Below, in pieces: positions 35,090 to 45,282 of a stretch of 64,000 nt of DNA. The number at the start of each line of letters is the position of its first letter. Positions within the stretch are counted from its first letter, which is position 1. This DNA is from Pararge aegeria (Eukaryota; Arthropoda; Insecta; Lepidoptera; Nymphalidae). The DNA lies in contig NC_053197.1 of assembly GCF_905163445.1 (NCBI RefSeq), positions 2,542,001-2,606,000 of the forward strand. Reading direction: 5' to 3'. The position numbers were made by a program, and so were the translations under genes. The notes beneath the pieces were generated by a model, which did not search any database, had not been told where the DNA came from, and saw nothing but the letters and a program-made list of their open reading frames with translations.

Positions 35090-35370
35090 ATAGGTGACCA
35101 TTATTGTCTGTACAAAGGTCCACTACAGCCCGTAGACCGTAGCCAAGTGCGGATTGGTAAACTTCGCACGCGTTTAAGAACCTTATGGAGAAGCATCAGG
35201 CATGCAGGTTTCCTCACGATGTTTTCCTTTACCGCTAAAGTAAGTTATATTTTAACTGATTAAAATAAAAACGCACATAACTCGATTAGAGTTCCATCCC
35301 TGACCATCGAACTCGGATCCCCCGAAAGAAGGTTAAATCTATAACCACTAAGCTATCACAGCTTATTTAA
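35090..35370 (-). repeat. SINE-2 copy
   Basis: agtgcggattggtaaacttc, catgcaggtttcctcacgat and the B box in atcgaactcggatccccc. Confidence 0.65.
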
Positions 35371-35999
35371 TGTAATAATATAATGATAAATACAGCCTTA
35401 TTATGAAATAAGAATAACGTTTCTTCATACATCTTTACCTGAAAGATTATCCCATACTCGTAAGAAAGTTATCTCGTTATAGGATGATCCCACGTTAGGC
35501 GGTGTCCAGTGGTTGTGCTAATAAATAGAGATTATTGCGTAAGGTTGACCGCACATACTCGTGATGCTATACTGTGAAAACGTCCGTTTGTTTTTTCCCT
35601 CAAGCATAATTTGATGATAAATGTTAATTATATTATTGCCACAAAAAAATTTAAATGCCTTTAAAATAGAAAGTAAAATTCACATTTGTCATTAACCTAC
35701 ACGTCAATGCGGCGACCAAGCGGTGGACGAACGAATTTTTTTACGCCATCTTAGTATTCACTCAGCGAATAATCTCATGTAAAAACGTATAATTGGAGAG
35801 TTTCTACGTGTCTTACTCAAGTTTCTATTTTATTGAATATTGTTGTTTAATAAATGCTACAAACATATCAAACGGTATGATCTTATTGCTCCATATAGCT
35901 ACATTTTTCAGGTAAAGGGAACATGAGTTTTATGTTTGTTACCATTAAAACTACACTTATTATCGTCAGCCTAATAATGTGCCACAATTAAACTAAGGC
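35371..35999. other. unassigned DNA
   Basis: Nothing recognised. Confidence 0.3.
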
Positions 36000-36262
36000 G
36001 TCCTCTTTCATAGGAGAGAGGGTTCTAGAGCACCGACCCACCAGGTTGCCATTTCATGTTTGCTTGCGTTGACGATTGTTATCACACGTTACTGGCAATG
36101 ACTGGAACCGACAGATTACGGGGTTGGCTACCGCCAATTTCCTAAAACCGTACTGAAGTTTTTTCGTGAAATACCAATACCTTGACAATTCTTAACCCGG
36201 CCCGGTTTCGAACCCAGAACCATAGTTAAGCATGCAAACCGTTAGACCAACGAGGGGCGTGG
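36000..36262 (-). repeat. SINE-4, tRNA-headed repeat seen once
   Basis: Read on the minus strand it starts ctcgttggtctaacggtttg (A-box-like TGGTCTAACGG) and has ctgggttcgaaaccgggcc (B box) 34-45 bases on, the spacing of a tRNA promoter. The body has no match to the other SINEs. It is not a true tRNA: the acceptor stems do not pair. Confidence 0.5.
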
Positions 36263-37195
36263 AGTTTATGTCAAACTCTTACTGACTAAACTAACTTACT
36301 GAGTAAACTGACGACGGAGCCACAGGAACGCTTTCACACACATGCCCTCCGCTTGCCGATTTCCGCCGAAGCAAACCCACCTCGGAAACTAAGTCATGCG
36401 CGTAAATGTAAGGAACGTGCCAAAACAGAAGCACGCCAACTTACGCGAAGACAATACTGTGAAACTTCATGGTAGCTACTTAGCTGAAACGTTCACCGGC
36501 ACGCTATAGTACCCAATGTGCGATCAGCCTTATAATAGAGATTATCGGCCCCCTTGTACTTTACGACCGTCCCTCGCCTAATGGGGGTTAAAATAAAGTT
36601 TCCTTATTGTTTTGAGGTCTGATTAAACTTGTAATGGTATATTCATACGCGAAGTTCGTTGCGGGAATAACTTTTTAATGTAGTTACAATAAAGGTTAAA
36701 CTGTTTCGATCGAGTATGCCTACATATTAGCATTTGAGTTCAGGACACAGAGTTTAATTTTCAGGTTGTATCAAAAACTTTTAGGGACTTATTGGAATTT
36801 TCTTTAATTTTCAGTAGTAATACGCTATTTACCGCTGCAGGACGGCAGAATTACTAGGGTAGACGTGTTTATAGGTACAATATTTTACATATAAACACGT
36901 CTACCCTGACAATTGCACTACACTGTACGTCTAATTGTGGAATGTGCTTCCTATGAACATTCGACAGTCAAAGTCACTGCCGATATTTAAAAACCGTTAA
37001 GTGTTATTTTTTGTCCAACTGAAGTCGATGTTTAATAATATTTATTTATTCTTGTCTAAGTATTTATTATATAGTACATATTATGTATATCATGATTATT
37101 TTTTTATATTTATTAAATGTTAAATGCATTTGTGTATATTAATTTATGTATTAGTATTTAGTTATAGGTATGTACTTATTTTATATTTTGTACCA
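36263..37195. other. unassigned DNA with one foldback
   Basis: 36856-36873 and 36890-36907 are perfect 18-bp inverted repeats around a 16-base loop. 36290-36540 is GC-richer but has no open frame of note. Confidence 0.5.
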
Positions 37196-37199
37196 CCTG

Positions 37200-37342
37200 T
37201 AGTTTGTTCTACTCTTTTTTTTCCTAATTCTAAGCGATAAAGGCCCTTTTGCATTCTGCTTCTATTTTTAAGTTTCTTTTTTATTTTATAATTCTATTAC
37301 TTCATGTGGTGTAAAAATAAAGAGTTATAATAATAATAATAT
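37200..37342 (+). repeat. LT-3 LINE 3' end
   Basis: aagcgataaaggcccttttg and gtggtgtaaaaataaagagt. It ends in ataataataat, directly against a minus-strand LT-1. Confidence 0.5.
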
Positions 37343-37344
37343 TT

Positions 37345-37740
37345 TAAAAATTCAATTCAAAATTCATTTATTTCAAGTAGGCCTAATATAAGCACTTTTG
37401 AAACGTCAAGTCTGTCTGTTTGTAGTGATTCTACCACCGGTTCGGAAGGCAGATTCTACCGAGAAGAAGCCGGCAAGAAACTCAGCAGTTGCTCTTTTCC
37501 AACATCAACAATTTACATTTTGCATTTTAACATTCATTTTTCTATCTTGTGAGAGCTGAAAGCGGAGCCGGATGCTTCCAAGCAACCTTGTCATTAAAAA
37601 ATTCATCAATTGTATAGTAACCTCGCTGTAATAAATGTGTTTTAACAAATTCTTTAAACTTGTGCATTGGCAGGTCCAAAATCACCTTAGGAATCATATT
37701 ATAAAAGCGTATACTCAATCCCAAAGGTCTTATATACTAG
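37345..37740 (-). repeat. LT-1 LINE 3' end, longest copy
   Basis: Tail attcaaaattcatttattt, then gcctaatataagcactttt, gtctgtctgtttgtagtgat, accggttcggaaggcagatt, gagaagaagccggcaagaaa and ccggatgcttccaagcaacc. In reverse the 60-codon frame 37542-37724 reads RFYNMIPKVILDLPMHKFKE, the C-terminal coding end of the parent LINE. Confidence 0.65.
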
Positions 37741-37799
37741 GTAACACGTACGAGTTCTGCTCTGTTTAACGTATAATGCTAATAACACTTCTTTATGAT

Positions 37800-38085
37800 T
37801 CCTTTGACGTCCGATTAGCATAGTGGGCAGTAACCCTGTGTTCACGGCTATGGACGTTGGGTTCCTTCAACTGGTATATGTTTGTGTGATGAACATGAAT
37901 GTTTTTCAGTGTCTAGGTATTTATCTATATATTATAATTATTAAATACATATTATTCCTAATTTATTATTAATATGTATATTAATCCTAAATATTCATCA
38001 GTTATTTTAGTACCCAAGACACAAACTTATTTTAGGGCTAGATGGCGATGTGTTTATTGTCTTAATCTATTATTTATTTATTATT
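37800..38085 (+). repeat. SINE-3 copy
   Basis: gcatagtgggcagtaaccct, aatgtttttcagtgtctagg, tattcatcagttattttagt and gatggcgatgtgtttattgt. Confidence 0.65.
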
Positions 38086-38224
38086 TTATACGAAAACAAT
38101 TAACGATAGAATGAGATATCCCTCCTGAACGTGTAAGCTTCGGTTTTAGGCTTCTTTAGTATTAGCAAACTTCCTTGTTTTTGAGAGCAGCAATAAATAT
38201 AAGCATAATGTAATATTAATCTTT

Positions 38225-38345
38225 CAAGCCCGCTAATCAACATCCACACTACACGGGTTGGCGGGCTAAGCCCTACATTACTGACATTGCTTTCTACTAT
38301 ACTATACTATAAGAACCTTGCCCAGCTGTGGGACGCATGATGACA
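38225..38345 (+). repeat. RTE-type LINE 3' end
   Basis: atccacactacacgggttgg, then accttgcccagctgtgggac and gatgaca. Confidence 0.5.
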
Positions 38346-39085
38346 TAGAATTGACAACGGTGAAAATTGTGACAAACTCTTTAGTCCTTTAAATAGGAGT
38401 TCCAAGGTTTATCCTAAATTTTAATAAGTTTATGCATATCGAGTGATTTATATGCAAATTATCTGTGAACCCTAACACTGAATATGGTTTCTGAATAAAC
38501 ACGCCAATAAAACAATGGCCGCATGTTTGAATTAGATTCAAATACTAATTGTATTTACATGTGCACACCATTGGAAATGCAAAACTAAATGTGAATTCAA
38601 TGTTAAATGTACACTGCACGTTATTGGGCTGAAAATATATGAAATTAACTCTTAAATATTTTATTACGTATACATATTTAACGCCCACTCTGATGTAGTG
38701 TTAACAAAAAACTAAAATACATATAATATTTAGTATGTAGGGGCTGACTAGGCATTGCGCGGAATATTGTAGAGGCTGCCTAAGCATTGCGCGGTAGCTA
38801 CGGTAGCCAGTCCCTACCAACCGGCTGTCAAGCGAAGACGCGTTTGTCGAATAAACTGTGGTCAAAAGGTTCGAAGAGTATTATTACCAAATCCCGGTAC
38901 CACGCTCCCAGCAGCAGACAGACCCTTACACCTCACAAGTATTTACAGTACAGTATAAATAACATTCTGCGGTGCTTTCTGGTAGCCATAGTCTACCAGT
39001 TTTGAGAGTATCATCATTAACCATGCATTACCAAGCACTGAAAGACCACGGTTCTCCTCTCAGCAGGAGAGCAGATAAAAATTAT
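38346..39085. other. unassigned DNA
   Basis: gcattgcgcggwa occurs twice (about 38752 and 38783). Nothing else recognised. Confidence 0.3.
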
Positions 39086-39087
39086 AT

Positions 39088-39310
39088 CCCCCCGACAGGG
39101 GATATATGGCGATGTGCGTATTGTCGTAATATATTAAAAAAAAAAAAAGAAAAAAAAAATTTGGCGTTCCGGTACGATGACGCGTAGATACCAGTTGGGG
39201 TTATGGGCTCAATATCACTGCCGGCTTACAGATCAGCCCGCTGTCATTTTAGACTAAATCATCATTTACCACTACTCAACGGCACGGAATAAAACGGTAA
39301 TGGAATAAAA
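39088..39310 (+). repeat. SINE-3 tail joined to a SINE-1 3' half
   Basis: 39100-39130 has ggcgatgtgcgtattgtcg followed by an A-rich run. From 39163 gcgttccggtacgatgacgc and agactaaatcatcatttacc are SINE-1. The A-rich tail of the first probably served as the insertion site of the second. Confidence 0.55.
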
Positions 39311-39319
39311 ACTAAAAAA

Positions 39320-39455
39320 AACCTTTGAAAACGTTATTGAGAACTCTGAAAGTAAGTGTAATTGCTTGAATTAAAAATGCACATAACTCCAAAAAAAATT
39401 TCGGAAAATTCTCAGGCATGTAGGTTTCTTCACCGTTGAAGCTAGTGATATTTAA
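39320..39455 (-). repeat. SINE-2 fragments, rearranged
   Basis: cctttgaaaacgttattgag, aaatgcacataactcc and caggcatgtaggtttcttca are SINE-2 blocks out of the usual order, so the copy is rearranged. Confidence 0.45.
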
Positions 39456-39945
39456 AAAAAAATATATTTATTATTGTAGTATACAAAATATTCGAATGAC
39501 AGTTCGTTTACTCGAATACTTTCCTAACAGGATGGTGGCAAAATAATTATAGCGAAGTTAACGCAAATAATCATCACAGTTGAGAAACACCTTAACAAGC
39601 AAGTAACTTAGTTAGGAAACTATCGCTTGTTACTTACATTTTATTTTAACCCAATTAATACTGTTATGGTGAACTTACTGATCCTTTTTTTTGTCAGCAT
39701 AGTAAAAGTTTTCTAGTTGAGAAATGTTACGCTGTAGTTATATTAATCTACCCGATGTGTATGGACTGAAGGTAAAATAATATATAAAATTAAAATGACT
39801 TTTAATATAGTTTCCATTATTCCACTAGTCAAGCCCGTTTATTTGATGCTTAATTGTAATTCTCATTTTTCGGTGGCGGCCATCTTGTATTTGAAATTTA
39901 TAACTAGTTAACCGTTCAAACAAAACAAAAAAATACGATGCCCCA
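39456..39945. other. unassigned DNA
   Basis: Nothing recognised. Confidence 0.3.
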
Positions 39946-39947
39946 GA

Positions 39948-40010
39948 CACACACACACACACAAACACACGCGCTCACACACATAAATACACATGCGCAC
40001 ACACACACGT
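39948..40010. repeat. imperfect (CA)n microsatellite
   Basis: About 60 bases of CA repeats interrupted by aaa, gcgct, taaata and tgcg. Confidence 0.8.
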
Positions 40011-40259
40011 CAAATTAATACTTTTCGCGTTAGTGGCTGGTTAAAAAATTCAATTTTCGGTCTTAAACCCGTCCGATTTTGTACTGTTGCCTTTAGAATC
40101 CGTCCCGAGGCGGCCTACCGTACATTTTATCCCGGGAAAACCATGTTATAAGTATTCCTTTGCATTATTTTCCTAGAACTTCTTAGAACTAGCTGTTATT
40201 ATTTTTGAAATCAATTAAAATCTATACAAAAACACGAAGTAATAGCTTAATAGAGTGAA

Positions 40260-40860
40260 TGCCTGTCAGCCGCTCCGACCAGAGCTGTGACATTTTAGAG
40301 ACAAATTTTATAAAGCGCAACAAGGATTTTGTTACTTTAATGTCTAATATATAATTAATTCACAAATAAACCTTTTTTTGTTCAGTTCAGATAAGTTTCA
40401 CAGTCTTTTATTTAAAAATTTATACTAGAGGTTTTTAAAGAGTGTAATAAAAATTACGCTCTTATTGTTATTGAGCAATAGCTGTGTTCTTTCTATTAAA
40501 ATCTATTACGATCTATTGAGAAAATACCCGGAGTACTATTATGTTTTGATAGCGTTTCGCTGCCAGTATTACACGCTCCAACCACAGCTGTGACTTCTGA
40601 AGGCTTTTACAGCATGCGACCAACAGATACGTCAGTGACAACTTTACACTCCATTGACTCCTGATAATGTTAACCGGGACCACATTTTAACAGTGTAATT
40701 GTTAGCAAAAGCAAAATTTAAGTTCTTGAAGAGTGTAATAAGAAATGCGCCCTTATTGTTACAGAGCAAAAGCAATGTTCGTTCTATTAAAATCAATTGC
40801 GATCTATTCAGAAAATACTCCGAGTATATTTATATTTTGGTAGAACTTACGAGTACAGTG
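40260..40860 (+). repeat. old tandem repeat, unit about 291-303 bp, two-plus copies
   Basis: agagtgtaata starts at 40438 and 40729 (291 bp apart), followed in both by cttattgtta, ttctattaaaatc, cgatctatt and agaaaata. Upstream, the ctccraccasagctgtgac block is at about 40272 and 40575. Copies are clearly diverged. The second copy runs into a SNAP-1 arm. Confidence 0.6.
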
Positions 40861-41015
40861 AAAATTAAGCTTAATTTGCTATACGCAAAAAGCAAGAGAA
40901 TCTGTGCGGTATAATTTATAATTTTTACAATGGTTGTACTCCACACCAAACTGATCTTCGGCAGTGTACTCTTCACGCACGTATCCCGAGGAGATGCTGA
41001 CCTTACAAGAACTGT
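40857..41015 (+). repeat. SNAP-1 fragment
   Basis: gtgaaaattaagcttaattt, gcaagagaatctgtgcggta, tactccacaccaaactgatc and ttcggcagtgtactcttcac match the copies at 13.2 kb (reversed centre) and 53.9 kb. Confidence 0.6.
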
Positions 41016-41159
41016 GGGCTACATAGTACATTTCACCATATACATAAATTTAAGTTTATTGTATACATATATACAAACGCTCAAATTAACAATTTACACA
41101 CCATATTTATATACTATATACTTACATTCATACTAACTCACATACAACACTTACACAAC

Positions 41160-41545
41160 ACAAAGTTAGCGGACGAAATTAATTCGCGCATACTAGGGTG
41201 CAACCCGTAGTATGCGTAGCGAAAGCAGTCCCGGGCGAGCGCGGCGACCAGCGCCGCGAAGTACCTCGAGCGACCGTGCGCCTGCGCCGCCTTCGGCCAG
41301 GCAATGCAGTGCAGTTGCGACCCGCGATCTCTCGCACGCGTAGCGTTTTAATTTATATTGTACCGCTACTTGCCCGCTCGTAGAAATAAAGTTGTGCGTG
41401 GATATTTATGTCGTATGAACGCCTAAGTTTATGTCGTCCAATGTTGATGTAATTTAAGAATGGTGTGTAACGACTGTGAAATATCTGTGTATAAACTATT
41501 GTGCCCTCAATAAATTAAAGACTTGAGTATTTTGTGAGTACCAAC
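41160..41545 (+). other. GC-rich island followed by AT-rich tract with AATAAA; identity unknown
   Basis: 41210-41345 is far richer in G, C and CpG (gggcgagcgcggcgaccagc, tgcgcctgcgccgccttcgg) than anything else in the window. Downstream come gtagaaataaag and, at 41508-41513, AATAAA (cctcaataaattaaag). This order, a GC-rich core then a polyA signal then a short tail, would fit a solo LTR or a non-coding exon. No TG...CA termini or target duplication could be established, and the internal frames are short. Confidence 0.3.
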
Positions 41546-41596
41546 AGTATTTTTATACCTCGTACCCAAAGAACAATTGTTAAGTAAGGTCAAAAA

Positions 41597-41845
41597 TCAT
41601 TGTATGGTCAGCATCTCCTGGAGCAGCTTTCTAATATGAAGGTCATGGTTTCCATTGTAATTACAGGCATACGGGGCGTAACGCCAACGTCTTAGGTTGA
41701 TGGACACTGGACGGCACTTTGTAGGAAGTATTTGTTGCATGCCCTGCAAAGTGTTGTTCGGTTTATAGGCAATGATTTTCCACTTTTCATGAGGGCGGGA
41801 GGGTTTTCCCTTTGCTAGGTCCGTCAATTATAACCATAAAAAACA
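41597..41845 (+). repeat. REP-1 copy
   Basis: attacaggcatacggggcgt, aacgccaacgtcttaggttg, tttataggcaatgattttcc and ctaggtccgtcaattataac. Confidence 0.6.
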
Positions 41846-41954
41846 CCTTATTATCGTTTAAGTGAATAGGAGTAGTTCTAAACTAGAACACTTTCTTAGA
41901 CAGTCGCAGTAATCTATATATTTTGAAAGGTTCGATATAAACAAACACGGTTTT

Positions 41955-42235
41955 GTGCCGCTTTGGTCCAAGGGCTCTCTGCGACACGTTTGATGTCATC
42001 TGCCCACCTAGATAGGGGTCTACCGACGGCCTTCTCTGAGCAATGTGCGCCGGCTATTGCCACTTCAGCTTCGCGACACGGTAGCTATCTCGGTAAATCT
42101 AGAATCTCCTCATTTCTGATTTTATCACATAGCCATACTCCGAACTTAGCTCTCTCCATCGCCCACTGAGTAATTCTAGCCTTCTTATGCGACCTATAGT
42201 CAGCGGCCACGTTTTAGAGCCATTAGTCTTCACTG
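41955..42235 (-). pseudogene. RTE-type LINE ORF C-terminal remnant
   Basis: Read in reverse, frames give RITQWAMERAKFGVWLCDK, EKAVGRPLSRWADDIKRVAE and SPWTKAA. This is the ...GRP--RW-DDIKRVAG--W--AA signature at the end of RTE-like LINE polyproteins. Frame changes and stops mark it as decayed. It ends near 42240, just before the Helitron. Confidence 0.55.
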
Positions 42236-42261
42236 GTATTTTGAACCACTTATATGTGTTA

Positions 42262-42654
42262 TTTATTTAGCTATATATAATATAAAAGATTAAGTGTGTG
42301 GGTATGTTCCGTATAGGCTCCGAAACGGCTGGACCGATTTCAATGTAACTTTCAAGGAATCTACGGATTAACCTGGCGAGTAATCCTGTAAGGTTTTCTG
42401 ACGATCGGAGCACTCCTATTTTTGAACTGTCATACTGTCAAATATATTATAATATATATAATATTCTATTGTTGGGTGTACATGGGTGTAGATAATGATC
42501 TTCACCCGCTCGGGAAGAGAATAGAAGAGAATACGGAGAGAAATAAATAATTTAATATATTATGAGACTTAAATTAAAATTTTAATGATGTAAGTTTATT
42601 GTTTAAATAATATAGAGCAAAGTCTAGCCCGGCGAAGCGGGCTGGGTACGCTAG
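42262..42654 (+). mobile_element. HEL-4, Helitron-like element with canonical 3' hairpin
   Basis: The 3' end has the stem agcccg (42626-42631) / cgggct (42638-42643), then seven bases, then CTAG (42651-42654) followed by T. That is the classic Helitron 3' signature. The 5' end, near ttatttagctatatataata, is less sure. ggctccgaaacggctggacc is the internal motif shared with such elements in Lepidoptera. Confidence 0.7.
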
Positions 42655-42934
42655 TGTGTTATATTAGAAACGATATCGTGTCACAAGGTGTGAGGCCACC
42701 CACTTCGCTCGGTAATACAAGCGTGCTCGAGTTAAGTTCTCGGTACAAGGCAACGTTTGCACAATCGTGATTACGGGCCGCGACGCTTCGTGTCTTACTG
42801 CCTTTATGTGATCCTTGTTGAAACAACCGTAACCTATACGTACGTATTATTTAGCTTTACTTTATCGAAGTGGACCTTCTTAGGTGGCGATCTGATATTT
42901 AAACGACGTTTAAAGACCACCCTGGCGCGGCGGT

Positions 42935-43205
42935 GAGTGCTGTTGTTTTGAGAGGAATGTCCCGGGCTAGATTCCCGGAAGGGCTAATTTTCAAATTTAT
43001 AATATCGGAGTTGGTATGGTCTGGTGAAGGCTTCAGCTGTGGCTCGTTACCATCCTACAGATTTTGCGTTACGATACGATATCGCATAGATACCAATTAT
43101 GTGTATGAGTTTATTATAACTGCCATACCTACCCTAGCAGGTAAGTCCGTTATCATCTTAGACTGCATCATCACATCACCAGCAGGTGAGATAACAGACA
43201 GAGTA
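42935..43205 (+). repeat. SINE-1 copy, degenerate
   Basis: cgggctagattcccggaagg (B box), ggtctggtgaaggcttcagc, cttagactgcatcatcacat and cagcaggtgagataacag. Confidence 0.6.
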
Positions 43206-43264
43206 TTATTATTGAGAGTGAAACAGGAACGCATCCTATTACGATTCAAATAAATAAGGTTCTT

Positions 43265-44069
43265 TTATCTTATCTTATATCTTTAAACGAGCTATTCTTG
43301 TATATATATAAATGGAATCTCGGAATCGGCTACAACGATTTTCATGAAATTTAGTATATCCCTGTATACTATACTGTTTCGGGGGCCATAAATCGATCTA
43401 GCTAGGATTCATTTTTAGAAAATGTAATTTTATTAGTGTTTTATCGATATATATATATATATATTTAGAATAACATATGTAACATATATATATATTTAGA
43501 AATATATATATATATATTTAGAATTATATTAATTAGAATCTCGGATTCCGCTCCAACAATTTTCATGAAATTTAGTATACCCCTGTATACTATACTGTTT
43601 CGGGGGCCATAAATCGATCTAGCTAGGATTCATTTTTAGAAAATGTAATTCTATTAGTGTTTTATCGATATATATATATATATATATTTAGAATAACATA
43701 TGTAACATATATATATATTTAGAATTATATTAATTAGAATATCGGATTCCGCTCCAACAATTTTCATGAAATTTAGTATACCCCTGTATACTATACTGTT
43801 TCGGGGGCCATAAATCGATCTAGCTAGGATTCATTTTTAGAAAATGTAATTCTATTAGTGTTTTATCGATATATATATATATATATATATATTTAGAATA
43901 ACATATGTAACATATATATATATTTAGAATTATATTAATTAGAATATCGGATTCCGCTCCAACAATTTTCATGAAATTTAGTATACCCCTGTATACTATA
44001 CTGTTTCGGGGGTCATAAATCGATCTAGCTAGGATTCATTTTTAGAAAATGTAATTCTATTAGTGTTTT

Positions 44070-44108
<39 letters not shown>

Positions 44109-44300
44109 GAATAACATATGTAACATATATATATATTTAGAATTATATTAATTAGAATATCGGATTCCGCTAGAACAATTTTCATGAAATTTAGTATACA
44201 GGGGGTTTCGGGGGCGATAAATTTATCAAGCTAGGATTCATTTATATTTTTTTAAGTTGACTTATTCGCGGACGAAGTCGCGCAGGTCCGCTTGTATCAC
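43265..44300 (+). mobile_element. HEL-3 relative with an internal tandem array
   Basis: It starts cttatatctttaaacgagct, as at 2150, and ends gacgaagtcgcgcaggtcc, like the HEL-3 3' end, though CTAG has become CTTG. Units begin with aatctcgg or aatatcgg at 43316, 43537, 43738, 43943 and 44156, so periods are 221, 201, 205 and 213 bp. Each full unit has gtataccc ctgtatac, gatctagctaggattcattt, a (TA)n run of varying length and gaataacatatgtaacatat. The (TA)n length explains much of the period change. The last unit is partial and returns to the simpler HEL-3 form (tatacagggggtttcggggg). Confidence 0.75.
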
Positions 44301-44394
44301 TTAAACAGCCGATATGTATAGATATAATGTAAAGTAATAACAAATAAATTATATAATTAACTTATTTTTTTTAGCCAGTTGGTTAAATTCATTA

Positions 44395-44580
44395 CTTTAC
44401 TTTTCTAATCTTGAGTTCTCTTGCCTGTGAGAGATTGCTTGCAGCAATAAGGCCGCCTTTGAATACCTACAATTTTTGTTCTTTTGTTTTATTCATTCTT
44501 TATTTTATGTTTATTTTGATGTATATATGTTGGAGGAAATACTTTATTTGATACAATAAAGTATTTCCTCTTTTTTTTCT
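44395..44580 (+). repeat. LT-3 LINE 3' end ending in a foldback
   Basis: gcctgtgagagattgcttgc, agcaataaggccgcctttga. At 44533-44548 and 44555-44570 perfect 16-bp inverted repeats surround a 6-base loop where the usual ataaagt tail should be. Confidence 0.6.
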
Positions 44581-45061
44581 TCTTCTTTCTACTTCAAAAC
44601 TGGAAGAACTGGAAGTTAGCAAAAGTAGAAAAAGTAGTTGGAGGAAAGCCGGCAATGGGTTTATGTGATGATTCATAGATAAATCATTTTCTCTTTAGGT
44701 TGAGTTTATGATAAGAATCATTTCAAATAAAAACATCGAAAAACACTTAAAAAAATGTACACGTGTTTTTTTTTTCTGTTCCCCAACGACTTTAGTGAGT
44801 TGGCAAGCACAACATTACACTCGTATTTAACTTTTAACAACCTCGCTAGGATACTTAACGTATCAAGTTATATGTTTAAGTATAATATTATGGCAATTAT
44901 GTTGAATGGGGCCTATTAGTACACAAGTTGTTAGCAAGGAAACCTCTTGAAAGTCCTTATTTTCTTTTGAAAGTCCTCTTGCCGGTTTCTGTGACGTTGG
45001 TAACTTAGCAAATGAGCGAATTGTTTTGATAATCATTAGGTGTTCTTAAATTGTTATTAAA

Positions 45062-45180
45062 ATGTTCTAAAAGTTGTGTGGAGTCCACCAATCCACACTA
45101 GGCCAGCGTGGTGGACGGCCTTAACCCATTCTTATTGTGGCAGGAGACCCGTGCTCTGTAGTGGGACGGTAATGGGTGAT
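45062..45180 (+). repeat. SINE-2 3' end
   Basis: gtgtggagtccaccaatcca, ggccagcgtggtggac and cgtgctctgtagtgg. Confidence 0.6.
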
Positions 45181-45182
45181 GA

Positions 45183-45282
45183 TTCAAAAAATTCGAAATT
45201 CGTTTATTTCAAGAAGGCCTAATATAAGCACTTTTGAAACGTCAAGTCTGTCTGTTTGTAGTGATTCTACCACCTGTGTGAT
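45183..45282 (-). repeat. LT-1 LINE tail
   Basis: aaattcgaaattcgtttatt, gcctaatataagcactttt and gaaacgtcaagtctgtctgt. It is inserted right at the end of the SINE-2 fragment. Confidence 0.6.

Noticed and set aside
36180..36250. possible tRNA gene on the minus strand
   Set aside because: A and B boxes are present, but the acceptor and anticodon stems do not fold, and a SINE-like body follows.
39948..40010. CA tract as regulatory Z-DNA element
   Set aside because: Ordinary interrupted microsatellite; no nearby gene or transcription start to support a role.
42933..43253. 106-codon + frame
   Set aside because: It translates a SINE-1 copy from its B box to its 3' end.
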